In this document: positions 40,601-46,171 of the stretch, piece by piece
Numbering within the stretch: position 1 is the stretch's first letter
How the letters are laid out: each line of letters opens with the position of its first letter
NCBI RefSeq assembly: GCF_003073045.1
Contig: NC_037590.1
Location: 38,122,751-38,186,750 of the forward strand
Length of the DNA stretch: 64,000 bases
Origin: Pomacea canaliculata
Taxonomy: Eukaryota; Mollusca; Gastropoda; Architaenioglossa; Ampullariidae
Direction of reading: 5' to 3'
Notes under the pieces: model-generated
What the model was told of the DNA's origin: nothing
Databases searched by the model: none
The model's input: only the letters and a program-made list of their open reading frames with translations
Made by a program: the position numbers and the translations under genes

Positions 40601-41212
40601 ATTTGGGGGTTAAGACGTTTGTTGGTGTGAGTTTTTTTCTGTGGGTGCAGGAAAACAAAGCTGAATATCGAAACTTTCTAGAAATGCTCTTTCACACAGC
40701 GATTACAACAACACCATACTCCAGCTAAGACGGAGCTCGTTTTTCACCTTTGCTTTTGGGGAAATAAAGCCTGATTCCCATTCGAAATCTCCCTTCGGTC
40801 CTTCGAAGTTCCTTTCGTCACATAAAGTATGATGACTTCATACATATGTCCATAAAATCATCTCTGTCTTCTGCCCTCACAAGCATTAATGCATGGGCCA
40901 TTTGGTGCCACAAGGATTTGCTGTCTTTGACACACAAAAAGAATTTGAATGCTATAAAATGACTAACATAAAAAAGACACATAGAGATTTTTTTTAAATT
41001 AGTGGGTGCGCCTTATATACAGGTGCGCTCAAGAGAATGAAATTTACGATAATCTTCCGGGGATAAGGGCCTCAAGTGAACACTCAACTCATTGTTATGT
41101 TGGCTTTACCTTCCTCAGTCAGCGCAGCAGATGGTTGGAGACGGGCGAGGAGGATAATAAGCAGACAGCAGCTGGCGACGCAGGACCCGATGCATAAGAT
41201 CTGCAGCACCAT
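16793..41212 (-). CDS. Large single-pass membrane protein: signal peptide, 8 TSP1, 2 LamG, Ig-like, TM, repeat-bearing tail
   Basis: A probable cell-surface adhesion or guidance-type receptor. Twenty-one coding exons join in frame with GT-AG sites (41212-41110, 40951-40881, 40345-40108, 39950-39811, 39196-39145, 38867-38691, 36749-36576, 36014-35829, 35092-34817, 34056-33889, 33354-33184, 32779-32609, 32063-31741, 30573-30411, 29920-29798, 29293-29055, 23358-23058, 22466-22312, 21560-21419, 20847-20748, 18103-16837). They total 4740 nt, or 1579 aa. Approximate layout: signal peptide 1-31; Cys-containing N-terminal modules 35-77 and 138-201; TSP1 repeats 80-133, 203-257, 262-317, 319-375, 419-471, 473-527, 529-584 and 586-641; LamG1 643-845; LamG2 846-1025; Ig-like 1026-1124; TM 1133-1151; cytoplasmic tail 1152-1579. 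The TSP1 exons are all flanked by phase-1 introns, the usual shuffling arrangement. The last exon has an alternative C-terminal frame ending at 16793. I do not recognise a named orthologue. Confidence 0.85.
16837..18103 (-). CDS. Membrane-protein gene exon 21: cytoplasmic tail with three repeats
   Basis: The acceptor is ctaaccaaacag, phase 2. The continuous frame encodes 421 residues to TGA at 16837-16839. Residues about 1181-1435 form three diverged repeats of about 80 aa. Each contains a basic-Ser motif (SRQS, SRRS, SRRS) followed by a T/L-VR(D/N)-type segment, a CPPEP/YPQEP motif, and a PDS-x2-G(F/Y)-x-N motif. After about residue 1455 the continuous frame becomes Ser/Arg/Thr-rich. Meanwhile an overlapping frame (17146-16793) becomes Gln/His/charged-rich and looks more protein-like. 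A frame change or a 59-nt intron at 17205-17147 may therefore put the true C terminus in that second frame, ending TAA at 16793. Confidence 0.8.
17147..17205 (-). other. Candidate 59-nt mini-intron or frameshift point in the tail exon
   Basis: On the minus strand, TTCCATG|gtagat at 17205 and aaccccag|CAGGCA at 17146 would delete 59 nt and move from the repeat frame into the Gln-rich frame with no stop. That gives a 1574-aa protein. The length is short for an intron, so an assembly or natural indel is an equal possibility. Confidence 0.35.
19126..19300. mobile_element. hAT-type MITE, 175 bp
   Basis: The ends CAGGGCTTCTGCT and AGCAGAAGCCCTG are perfect inverted repeats. The flanks acgctagt (before, offset by one base) and aggctagt (after) look like an 8-bp target-site duplication with one mismatch. 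The interior repeats the ggacccctt/ggtcccc motif in both orientations. Confidence 0.75.
20700..20747. repeat. (GATT)n microsatellite abutting the TM-exon donor site
   Basis: About eleven tandem GATT units on the plus strand. On the minus strand the repeat begins right after exon 20, so the intron starts gtcaatcaatcaatc. Confidence 0.9.
20748..20847 (-). CDS. Membrane-protein gene exon 20: transmembrane helix
   Basis: Encodes WLSLALLAIFLFLVALILLA flanked outside by acidic residues and inside by CRNRER, a type I orientation by the positive-inside rule. The donor GAAAG|gtcaat sits inside the first unit of an (ATTG)n microsatellite. Phase 1 in, phase 2 out. Confidence 0.88.
21419..21560 (-). CDS. 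Membrane-protein gene exon 19: Ig-like domain, second half
   Basis: Encodes the F strand EGLYSCLISRDGRLVLTHVY, whose YxC supplies the second Ig cysteine. This is followed by a short membrane-proximal stalk. Phase 0 in, phase 1 out. The donor is AGTACAG|gtcagt. Confidence 0.8.
22312..22466 (-). CDS. Membrane-protein gene exon 18: Ig-like domain, first half
   Basis: Encodes strands with VSLHCEIDP and, after about 14 residues, HVMWLYSD, giving the Cys and Trp of an Ig fold. Phase 1 in, phase 0 out. The donor is GAGCCC|gtatgt. Confidence 0.78.
22632..22690. repeat. (CAT)n/(CAA)n microsatellite
   Basis: Four CAT units followed by about 16 CAA units, within the intron between exons 17 and 18. Confidence 0.9.
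22796..22940 (-). mobile_element. Non-LTR retroposon 3' end with (ATTTG)n tail
   Basis: Read on the minus strand, the sequence ends gacaataaagtctgattgg followed by pentamer repeats of atttg. This is the pattern of a LINE or SINE 3' end with an AATAAA and a short-repeat tail. The 5' extent is unclear. Confidence 0.5.
23058..23358 (-). CDS. Membrane-protein gene exon 17: LamG domain 2, second half
   Basis: Follows a 5.7-kb intron carrying a nested transposon. It encodes VHQWYHVAVTVDKQEVELRV, then YIHIGGRDAEHW and GFFGAIGSLLLNGQSV, all standard LamG strands. Phase 0 in, phase 1 out. The donor is AAAGCTT|gtaagt. Confidence 0.9.
24021..24028. repeat. Left target-site duplication of hAT element (ATCTAGAC)
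   Basis: ATCTAGAC precedes CAGGGGTCTC and recurs exactly at 27684-27691 after GAGACCCCTG. Confidence 0.93.
24168..25948 (+). pseudogene. hAT transposase pseudogene
   Basis: Successive fragments in different frames resemble the GTF2IRD2/ZBED5-like hAT transposase. There is a zinc finger with CLICTEKVAVHKKYNLKHHY at 24190-24280. The catalytic-core landmarks LDETTDITDIAQL (about 24630) and TTDGAPSMTG (about 24835) follow. Next comes HCIIHQQALC (about 24965), then DLAFLVDMTHELNVLNKKLQ (about 25260-25320). The hAT dimerisation-type C terminus has SRLTDEHLQAVLRV (about 25830). An A/C-rich insertion at 24880-24926, frameshifts near 24445 and 25142, and a TAG at 25503 inactivate it. Confidence 0.88.
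26106..27451 (-). mobile_element. 5'-truncated non-LTR retrotransposon nested in the hAT element
   Basis: A 1.35-kb insertion bounded by the 12-bp duplication TCTTCTATATCT (26094-26105 and 27452-27463). On the minus strand it encodes part of a reverse transcriptase: QQAGFRPGRSCSEHIFILRQ followed by LYINFIDLEKAFDSIHRESL, at about 27190-27030. It also has a C-terminal segment (GRPKETWRRTVE, HRWRTLVEALCAT) at about 26290-26140. The 3' end carries a (GATA)n tail at 26106-26122. The 5' truncation and microsatellite tail are typical of target-primed reverse transcription. Several frameshifts make it inactive. Confidence 0.9.
27684..27691. repeat. Right target-site duplication of hAT element (ATCTAGAC)
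   Basis: An exact copy of 24021-24028. Confidence 0.93.
27850..28380 (-). mobile_element. Non-LTR reverse-transcriptase C-terminal remnant
   Basis: On the minus strand, LMLWGRGWTAKKHKQ (about 28240), then DLLTIAQNRQEWRPC and STNDRCRSMDD (about 27960-27850), resemble the degenerate C-terminal region of LINE polyproteins. Frames are broken and the boundaries are uncertain. Confidence 0.45.
29055..29293 (-). CDS. Membrane-protein gene exon 16: LamG domain 2, first half
   Basis: LamG strands LQVTVAVDEPDGLLMYVPG and SFLSLGLRKAKMDVCLQCG, ending EPFK in phase 0. The acceptor tgctgtgggcag has a weak pyrimidine tract but is the AG that gives the needed phase 1. The donor is TTCAAG|gttagg. Confidence 0.82.
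29798..29920 (-). CDS. Membrane-protein gene exon 15: LamG domain 1, C-terminal part
   Basis: Closing LamG strand GFTGSICTLSVNFRTLEL (f.G.i..l.in...l), then a short linker. Phase 1 at both ends. The donor is AACATCA|gtgagt. Confidence 0.85.
30090..30170 (+). mobile_element. Possible tRNA-derived SINE head
   Basis: The segment ggctaagtgggtagagcgag resembles a pol III A box (TRGYNNAnnGG), and gaggtatgaac about 40 bp later resembles a decayed B box. It sits in the intron between exons 14 and 15. No tail or duplication was recognised. Confidence 0.35.
30411..30573 (-). CDS. Membrane-protein gene exon 14: LamG domain 1, middle
   Basis: LamG hallmark segment: LGKWHELLVEV (G.WH.v.v), then SLRVNDRERVEAI and YMTIGFVNN. 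Phase 0 in, phase 1 out. The acceptor is gattgttacag and the donor is TCGTATG|gtgagg. Confidence 0.88.
31010..31260 (+). mobile_element. Non-LTR retrotransposon C-terminal fragment
   Basis: The open frame includes KEARDRQTWRALVVTLHARK, which parallels the W.xLV.xL(C/H)A ending of the LINE copy at 26140-26200. It sits in the intron between exons 13 and 14, antisense to the gene. No ends were resolved. Confidence 0.5.
31741..32063 (-). CDS. Membrane-protein gene exon 13: LamG domain 1, N-terminal part
   Basis: Encodes an acidic lead-in and the first beta strands of a LamG fold (EKYLAIYLHFKPISSNGMIL), then a long charged insert (KCSDNDNTEEDGKHEANEET). It ends at VSLA|gtactg in phase 0, matching exon 14. 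The acceptor is gccttgttccag. Confidence 0.78.
32609..32779 (-). CDS. Membrane-protein gene exon 12: TSP1 repeat 8
   Basis: A complete TSP1 repeat with GGWATWGEWSKCSAACGMGY, RDRTCTDPAPMQGGAAC and a CYSGPC ending. The acceptor is ctcgtctacag and the donor is TCGAG|gtgaca. Phase 1 at both ends. Confidence 0.9.
33184..33354 (-). CDS. Membrane-protein gene exon 11: TSP1 repeat 7 (lacks one Cys)
   Basis: A TSP1 repeat with WSHWSEWSMCSESCGGGLRM and the ending CNTQPCP. The cysteine normally following the Arg-rich strand is missing (RERSRQKIL), so one disulfide of the canonical three is likely absent. The donor is CCAG|gttctg, which is weak. Phase 1. Confidence 0.85.
33566..33573. repeat. Left target-site duplication CCTTATAC
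   Basis: Repeated exactly at 33763-33770 on the other side of the MITE. Confidence 0.9.
33574..33762. mobile_element. hAT-type MITE, 189 bp
   Basis: The ends cGCGGTTCTCAA and TTGAGAACCGCtg are inverted repeats, flanked by an exact 8-bp duplication CCTTATAC. It lies in the intron between TSP1 exons 10 and 11. The interior holds paired gggggg stretches (gaggcgcgacg...ggggcggacg). Confidence 0.9.
33889..34056 (-). CDS. Membrane-protein gene exon 10: TSP1 repeat 6
   Basis: A complete TSP1 repeat with GGWTQWLPWTPCSTTCGIGQ, RYRECSSPLPKNGGFC and a CVQPACP ending. Phase 1 at both ends; the donor is TCCTG|gtgagt. Confidence 0.9.
34817..35092 (-). CDS. Membrane-protein gene exon 9: linker and TSP1 repeat 5
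   Basis: A longer exon (92 codons). The first 38 residues (ALKAKIHEGMSKTILAEDVT and onward) are a non-TSP1 linker. They are followed by a TSP1 core, LSWTSWSHCTASCGGGQRMR, ending CNIHVCP. The first Trp of the usual WxxWxxW ladder is replaced by Leu. The donor is GTCCTG|gtgagg. Confidence 0.86.
35620..35700 (-). mobile_element. Possible non-LTR 3' end with (GTATC)n tail
   Basis: On the minus strand, gaatcattaaagaatatcg runs into repeats of gtatc. This is the same kind of short pentamer-tailed end as at 22796. Only the 3' end is recognisable. Confidence 0.35.
35829..36014 (-). CDS. Membrane-protein gene exon 8: TSP1 repeat 4
   Basis: A TSP1 repeat with GGWSLWTDWTDCSARCGTGR, then RLRLCDSP and a CTGTRC ending. 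The acceptor is acattttag and the donor is TTTCAG|gtgaca. Phase 1 at both ends. Confidence 0.88.
36576..36749 (-). CDS. Membrane-protein gene exon 7: TSP1 repeat 3 (divergent)
   Basis: A TSP1 repeat with FTEWTEWSSCSSPCDSYG and ending CFKGPCS. The usual CGxG is replaced by CDSYG and the third-cysteine region reads RVCLKHGGC, so this copy is divergent. Phase 1 at both ends; the donor is TTCAC|gtgagt. Confidence 0.88.
37531..37900 (+). mobile_element. Tigger/pogo-like MITE, about 370 bp
   Basis: The termini AGGTAGTCCTCGGGTTACGA and, inverted at the right end, AGGTAGTCCTCGACTTAAGA are near-perfect inverted repeats flanked by TA-rich DNA. The interior keeps a piece of a Tigger-derived (TIGD1-like) helix-turn-helix frame on the plus strand, KDKDRILEHVKGSAPMKATV at about 37618-37678. 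It is therefore an internally deleted relative of an autonomous element. Confidence 0.82.
38150..38215 (-). repeat. Dispersed repeat 3' end (gcgcttt..ATTATT type)
   Basis: On the minus strand, tgtaaagcgctcttagtaaa leads into an attatta tail. This is the same family signature as at 7806-7900 and 53734-53806. Confidence 0.35.
38691..38867 (-). CDS. Membrane-protein gene exon 6: TSP1 repeat 2
   Basis: A complete TSP1 repeat: WGDWGVWGDCSVRCGAG, then SRTRTCDKPPPQFGG, then C residues to CIQRNCP. The acceptor is gtcatcag and the donor is TTTTCCG|gtaggc. Phase 1 at both ends. Confidence 0.9.
39145..39196 (-). CDS. Membrane-protein gene exon 5: second module, end
   Basis: A 52-nt exon encoding DKYWSSLACVKYKGACP, which parallels the start of exon 3 (aromatic-Trp, Cys, Cys-Pro just before a TSP1). 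The acceptor is attttcctttcag and the donor is CCGA|gtaagt. Confidence 0.78.
39811..39950 (-). CDS. Membrane-protein gene exon 4: second N-terminal-type module, first half
   Basis: Encodes about 46 residues of unrecognised sequence with two Cys (KQDCFIDHCTF), following EEAEAYLRAVHKSYPIL. Phase 1 in, phase 0 out. The acceptor is cgatggcag and the donor is ACTAGC|gtgagt. Phase and position mirror exon 2. Confidence 0.65.
40108..40345 (-). CDS. Membrane-protein gene exon 3: N-terminal module end and TSP1 repeat 1
   Basis: Begins in phase 0 with TRFWHAYACTIRRDITLCP, then a TSP1 repeat with the Trp ladder WSMWSPWTMC, the CSATC core and TRTRTCNNPAP. The donor is GAGT|gtgagt, phase 1. Confidence 0.85.
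40881..40951 (-). CDS. Membrane-protein gene exon 2: N-terminal module, first half
   Basis: A 71-nt exon between a strong acceptor (gtcattttatag after a long T-rich tract) and the donor ATGCTT|gtgagg. Phase 1 in and phase 0 out are exactly what exons 1 and 3 require. It encodes about 23 residues including FLCVKDSKSLWHQMAHAL. The exon is placed by phase and splice signals rather than homology. Confidence 0.55.
41110..41212 (-). CDS. Membrane-protein gene exon 1: start codon and signal peptide
   Basis: ATG at 41212 in the context cccactATGG. It encodes a hydrophobic leader (MVLQILCIGSCVASCCLLII, then LLARLQPSAA), consistent with a secretory signal peptide. The donor is GAGGAAG|gtaaag, phase 1. 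Confidence 0.75.
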
Positions 41213-41981
41213 AGTGGGTTAGCACAAAAACATGGTGCGAGTCGCGCTCACAAGGAAAATGAACAAACAGGAAGAGCAAAACTTTAATACTTCTATTATT
41301 GCAGTCACTCCATTCTCTAAAAGTTGTGTACTCTCACGTAAAGAGGTGATCGTTGTGGTTGTCATGGTGGTAATAATAGGTCGTCGTCACAATTGTCATA
41401 ATGGAGGTAATAAACATGAATATTAACTGCCAGTCTAGGTAAGTATTCATGAAATGAGAAGCCTTTTTAAATCAAACCACCGAAAAAAGCGGAGAGAGGC
41501 TATCTGAAAAAGAAAAACATTAAAAAATGACGAAGAACATAGAGAGATTTCACAACCGCCTTTTCATGAAAATGAGAACTAGGTTCCAACTGGCAGAAAG
41601 AACTTGAAAGTGATAGCCATTACCTCCGGCATAGAGTGAGCAGTAGAACTGCACTGAATTTTAGCTTTCCACATTAGCTTTTAAAACGCAAGAACGTATT
41701 GTCAGATCATTTGATCACTTCTAAATGCTGCCATCACCCTTACGGTAAAATGGAGGATAAATCAACAAATAACCAACTCAGAAAAAAAAGAAATTACATA
41801 CTGTTTGTCCGAATCACTGAATCCCTGCAAAGAAGCGATATAAAAACGCACTAAGTGACACTTAACAGGTACCTTTATCATCTGCTGTCACATGTTTTGT
41901 GGTCGGTCTGCTGTTTCTCTGATACATTGGAAGAAGAGACATTAGCACTGTTTGACTGAAACGGCCAATCATTCTCTAGCA

Positions 41982-41989
41982 TGACGTCA
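41982..41989. promoter_or_regulatory. CRE palindrome TGACGTCA upstream of the membrane-protein gene
   Basis: A perfect CREB/ATF consensus 770 bp upstream of the predicted start codon. It has a CCAAT pentamer at about 41965 and a second TGACG half-site at about 41996. The clustering suggests a proximal regulatory region, but the transcription start is unknown. Confidence 0.35.
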
Positions 41990-42929
41990 CTATTGTGACG
42001 TATAACATAGTTTTTCGTCATGAGGAATGGCAGAGCGTCCATCATTGCAGTCGTCTGACATTAATGTACTTCTTCCCCAGTTTTTCTCACTTTTCATTTT
42101 TCTTTACATACCAGCTTTGTAATGGCAAACATGTTGTTGCAGAGACTGATTTTTTATTTTTATTTATTTATTATTTTTTTGCGCAGTGATCCCCTTCGAA
42201 GCTTTCGAGGCTATCTTTAAGAGCCACTTTCTTACTCCGGTTGACAGAGAACTGCGATAATGGGATTTGTTTGAAAATATATCGGTATGTAACTGGTCGG
42301 TCATTTCAGTGACGTTCTGAAGCAGCACTTAAGCATTTAAGTGAGATAAATTAAACCTCACATAATTAAAAATGGTAATGGTCTAACGCATTTAAACATA
42401 TAAAATGCAGTCTCGTTTTGGTCAATTTCAGCGCCAACACGATTGTTGTAATTCCTGGGCAGGTACATCGAGATCGTCGTTTAATGGCATAAGAAATGGT
42501 TCATGCAAGCTTATGTTTGGTTCTAATACTCATCTTGGTGCTGTTTTTAAATAGGAAATATTCATTGGAAACTTGGTGATGGAGGATAAATACATTCATT
42601 CAACACTCCTATTGCCCATTGTTGACCATCACAAGAGTCATAATCTTTAAAATAACTCTTAGGAAGGGTGATTTGGGTTGCAAGCCGGTCCTCAATCAGG
42701 TAAATAGGAAAACGGGTCCCAAGGTAACCAGATTCACTACCAGTGACTCTACCGAATTCCCAGTCTGACGGCAAGAGATCAAAATAGCTTTACACAAGTC
42801 TAAACGTAGGTAAAGCACCGAGGGTCGACAACGTCCTATTCCCGAGAGGGTCAAGAATGGCAGGGAAGAAACAGTAAAGGACAGCACCACTCTGTGGAAT
42901 CATTTGGGAGAGCAAAGAGTGGCGCAACA

Positions 42930-43140
42930 AATGAACGCAATCGCTTGTCATATCCCTTTCAAGAAAGGCAACAGAAAACTGCGCCAAAACTACAGAACTA
43001 TAAGCCTAATCAGCCACCCAAGCAAAGTCATGCTTATCCAAAATCGCATTTGTTCTACTGATGCTAGAGGACCTGCTAACGGGAGAGCACTCTGCTTCGA
43101 AGCAGTCAGGAGCACAGTTAAATCTTCGGCTGTCGCATCT
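42930..43140 (+). mobile_element. Non-LTR reverse-transcriptase fragment
   Basis: The plus frame FKKGNRKLRQNYRTISLISH followed by PSKVML is the conserved RT motif around 'KKGd...nYRpISL' in LINE polymerases. After about 30 residues the similarity is lost. It is a short decayed fragment. Confidence 0.75.
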
Positions 43141-43406
43141 TGATACAAAAATACCTACAACACCGGAAAGAACTTTATGATAACTTTACTGAATTTTACA
43201 ATTATTTGACTGAGTTTGGCAGGAGGGATTGGGGCAAGTCATGCGGAAGTTCAACATTGAAAAAGGTAGCGGATCTTAATTAAACCATCTAAACGCAGCA
43301 CAAATCTTTTTAAAAAAAAATCCATCCGGTGCATTGAAGGTGGTTAATTAAAAGCACACAACTCCACACCTCTCTTCACTCTGTTCAGTCTGATCGATTC
43401 AAATGG

Positions 43407-43414
43407 ATCCTATC
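43407..43414. repeat. Left target-site duplication ATCCTATC
   Basis: Repeated exactly at 45712-45719, beyond the matching right end of the split hAT-type element. Confidence 0.85.
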
Positions 43415-43438
43415 CAGGGCCGTGCTTAGGGGCAGGCG

Positions 43439-43559
43439 TCACTCACTCACTCACTCACTCACTCACTCACTCACTCACTCACTCACTCACTCACTCACTC
43501 ACTCACTCACTCACTCACTCACTCACTCACTCACTCACTCACTCACTCACTCACTCACT
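43439..43559. repeat. (TCAC)n microsatellite, about 30 units
   Basis: An uninterrupted TCAC tetranucleotide tract of about 121 bp. A shorter inverted tract of (GAGT)n lies at 45277-45293. Confidence 0.97.
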
Positions 43560-43569
43560 TTTTAGATTT

Positions 43570-43655
43570 GATTTAGATTTCACTGTCAGATTTGAACACA
43601 CCACCTTTCAGTCTTCAGACCTCGTCTCTAACCACCAGGCTATACAGCCGTTACC
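43570..43655 (-). mobile_element. tRNA-derived SINE-like segment
   Basis: On the minus strand, TAGCCTGGTGGTTAGAG fits a pol III A box and GTGTTCAAATC fits a B box about 32 nt later. A short AT-rich body follows and then the (GTGA)n tract. It does not fold as an intact tRNA gene. Confidence 0.5.
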
Positions 43656-44216
43656 AACTAACGTGTCTAAAGTTCGTGAAGAAGTCAAGTTCGCCGTTTA
43701 CAACAATGAACAAATCCGCTGAACCGAGACGCACACGTCCCAGAACCGGTGACGTCATCGACAACGAGGCTGCTGTTAACGAAGATGACTAGTGCACGAC
43801 GGACCACGAACACCCTGCTACTGTCCCCCTAGGTACCTCCAACTGCCAGGAACACACACGTCATACTCAATGGAGTGAACAAGATCGGAGTGACAGACGG
43901 CAACAACCTACCCGATCCTCTCCCCTCCAGACATCATTGTACGCGTGGTCAGAGTTGCCTGCCCAGTCAATGGAGGACATCGAAAACGGACAACAGTACC
44001 CTACAAAGAACACCAACAAGAAATAAGTGACAAGATGGCCCGGCCCTCCACAGTTCATGACAATTGCTATCCCATAATGTCGAGGACTTTGTGTGGACGG
44101 CAAGACACAAGCAAGACAAGGGAGAGAATAAGTTCCACTGACCCAGTGACTACGCGACACTAGGCCGCGACACGAGGTGTCCGTGCTAACGGTCACCAGG
44201 ACACAGCACGGGACTC

Positions 44217-44275
44217 ACCCGTGAAAATATTTCACATCTTCAACTACCCGTGAAAATATTTCACATCTTCAACTG
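44217..44275. repeat. Tandem duplication, ~29-bp unit x2
   Basis: The unit cccgtgaaaatatttcacat plus cttcaact occurs twice in a row without mismatch. Confidence 0.9.
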
Positions 44276-44820
44276 CGACATCGAAGGTTTGCTCGTGAAA
44301 ACACACTATCCTGGCTTTGTACAAAGCATGAACAAGTTTGTTATTGTGTCTTACAGACATTGCTTGAATGTAGCAGTACACTGCAATGTTTCTCTGACTT
44401 CCAACGATACTTCAGTCCTGCTTCTACACTTATATCGCAAGGAAGAGCTGCCGGCCGATATCCTTGTTTTTAGTAAAAAATGTATTTACTAAGTTTTTGC
44501 ATAGACTGCAGTGTACGGTTGACAATTTGATTTTATTGCAATTTGACACCGAGTTTAACCAGACAAGTTCTGGACTTAAACCCACAGATGAAACGCAGGG
44601 TTCGGAGACAGACCAGGAGGAGATCGATCCTCGGCCCAGAACCGGATCCGCTGGGGTGGTATGGTTGCGGCACTAGGAGGACAAAGAAGACTAAAAAGAT
44701 AAGTGGGTTTGTGTGTGTGTGTGCTGCTTCCACCATTTTGTAAGTCTATGATCATGTTGAAAGCACAGTTACATCTGGACTTACAGGCCTACCACAGAGA
44801 CGTTAATATTCGAATACCAC

Positions 44821-44904
44821 TTCTACCTACCGCAGCGTTCTCATGGCAACCTACTATTTCTACCTACCGCAGCGTTCTCATGGCAACCTACTATTTCTAC
44901 CTAC
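44821..44904. repeat. Tandem repeat, 37-bp unit x2.3
   Basis: The unit beginning ttctacctaccgcagcgttc occurs at 44821-44857 and 44858-44894, then a partial third copy. Confidence 0.92.
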
Positions 44905-45711
44905 GCATCTGGTTTTGTAACATCATTTCTCATCTCCATCTCTTCCCCAGAAGCACATTTTCCCGAGTTCCTCGACCATCTCACCGGAACATGGAGATGA
45001 AGCTGAGTTTGTAAGGTGGCCAGTGACAAATCACTGTCATGTGACCCCCAGCTTTCATGCTCGTTGACCAACGGTGACCTCGCCACCAGTTCTGTCCATT
45101 TTTCACGGTTCCTCAAAGCCCCATGGGGAGTTAATCACACCAGCGCTGTCCACACTTTCCATGTATCCTCCTCCCTGTATCTTTCCTCTTCTTCGGTATT
45201 CTCTTCTCCACTTTCCTTATTGTTTGGGCATCGTGGTGTTGATTCCCTCTCCGATTTAAAACAAATGATATCACAGAGTGAGTGAGTGAGTGACCCCAAC
45301 GCCGAACATCTTACGCCACTGTAGTGGTGAGGTCTTACTAACGCAAATTGAGAAATCATGTTTGCATGGAACAAACTGACTACCGAGGGTTTGACAAAGA
45401 TCACAGTTCACCAGGCGTAAAGTGAATCGTTTACTTGTAGTTTGGGTTACACACGTGCACGATGTCGTCTGTGGATGTGCTGGACAGAAGACATTGTCGT
45501 GCTGTGGTTCACAGACAGAGCCGTGCTTAGGGGCAGGCGGACGAGGCATCTGCCTAGGGCCCCGCGCTTCAAGGGGCCCCGCGCTTTTGATTGATATGGT
45601 AACTATAATAGGCAAGTGACTTTAGATCCCAACTAAAACCGTGTGATCGTGGCGTGAGGGCCCCGCACATGCCCTTTGCCTCGGGCCCCGCGGGGGCTAA
45701 GAACGGGCCTG

Positions 45712-46141
45712 ATCCTATCAGATCCCTCCCTGAAATTTCTTCTCAACACGTTACGGTACCATATATACAATTAAATCACGTATAATGCTCTTAATTAATC
45801 AACAGCCACGAACAAACATGAAAAATACCTCCAGAATGCTCCCTAACTGCAAGAATAAATAGTCTCCCTGCACCTTCATCAAAAATAAATCTTTCAAGAG
45901 GGAACACGCCACGTAATAACTTCACTTTCTTGTGATACTGCAACAGTGTCTATATGCACTTCCATTTTTGATAGGAGCAGACGACTTTGTATTACCGCGC
46001 ACAGCAAGCTAATAATAAAGCCACCATTGGCCAGGGATGATCACGTGATTTGCGCATCCCAACTTCACAGTAGCCACGCCTAGGACTGGTACTGCTGTGT
46101 GGACAGAATAAACCCTACGCTTCTAACCCCCATCCCATGCA
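45712..46141. other. Intergenic region before the SPFH gene
   Basis: No coding signal. It presumably holds upstream promoter elements of the plus-strand SPFH gene. Confidence 0.4.
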
Positions 46142-46142
46142 C

Positions 46143-46152
46143 TATATAAAAG
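46143..46152 (+). promoter_or_regulatory. TATA box candidate for the SPFH gene
   Basis: TATATAAAAG, a near-consensus TATA box, about 1.15 kb before the start codon. About 310 bp downstream is an acag|gtaagc donor (46461/46462), so a non-coding first exon from about 46172 to 46461 is plausible. Confidence 0.4.
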
Positions 46153-46171
46153 TTGAGTCCATAATTGTTTT

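Larger units (their letters stand above)
41213..43414. other. 5' flank of the membrane-protein gene and intergenic DNA
   Basis: Contains the presumed promoter of the minus-strand membrane-protein gene and, near 42930, a non-LTR fragment. No other gene is supported. Confidence 0.5.
43439..45510 (-). mobile_element. Retroposon-like insertion with (GTGA)n tail and ~23-bp duplication
   Basis: Flanked by near-identical 23-bp copies of GCCGTGCTTAGGGGCAGGCG plus adjoining bases (43416-43438 and 45512-45534). On the minus strand it ends in a 120-bp (GTGA)n tract, as expected for a non-LTR 3' tail. A minus-strand frame with LRNREKWTELVARS (about 45115-45070) resembles a LINE C terminus. A tRNA-like stretch lies near 43570-43655. 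Its internal make-up is not resolved. Confidence 0.55.
43415..45711. mobile_element. hAT-type MITE split by a 2-kb insertion
   Basis: The ends CAGGGCCGTGCTTAG and, inverted, CAGGCCCGTTCTTAG are flanked by the 8-bp duplication ATCCTATC. The first 24 bp of the element recur at 45511-45534 before the rest of it (gacgaggcatctgcctaggg...). The original element was therefore about 200 bp and was interrupted at position 43438. Confidence 0.8.

Noticed and set aside
43570..43655. Functional tRNA gene
   Set aside because: A- and B-box-like motifs are present, but the arms do not pair into a cloverleaf and the segment abuts a microsatellite tail. It fits a SINE.
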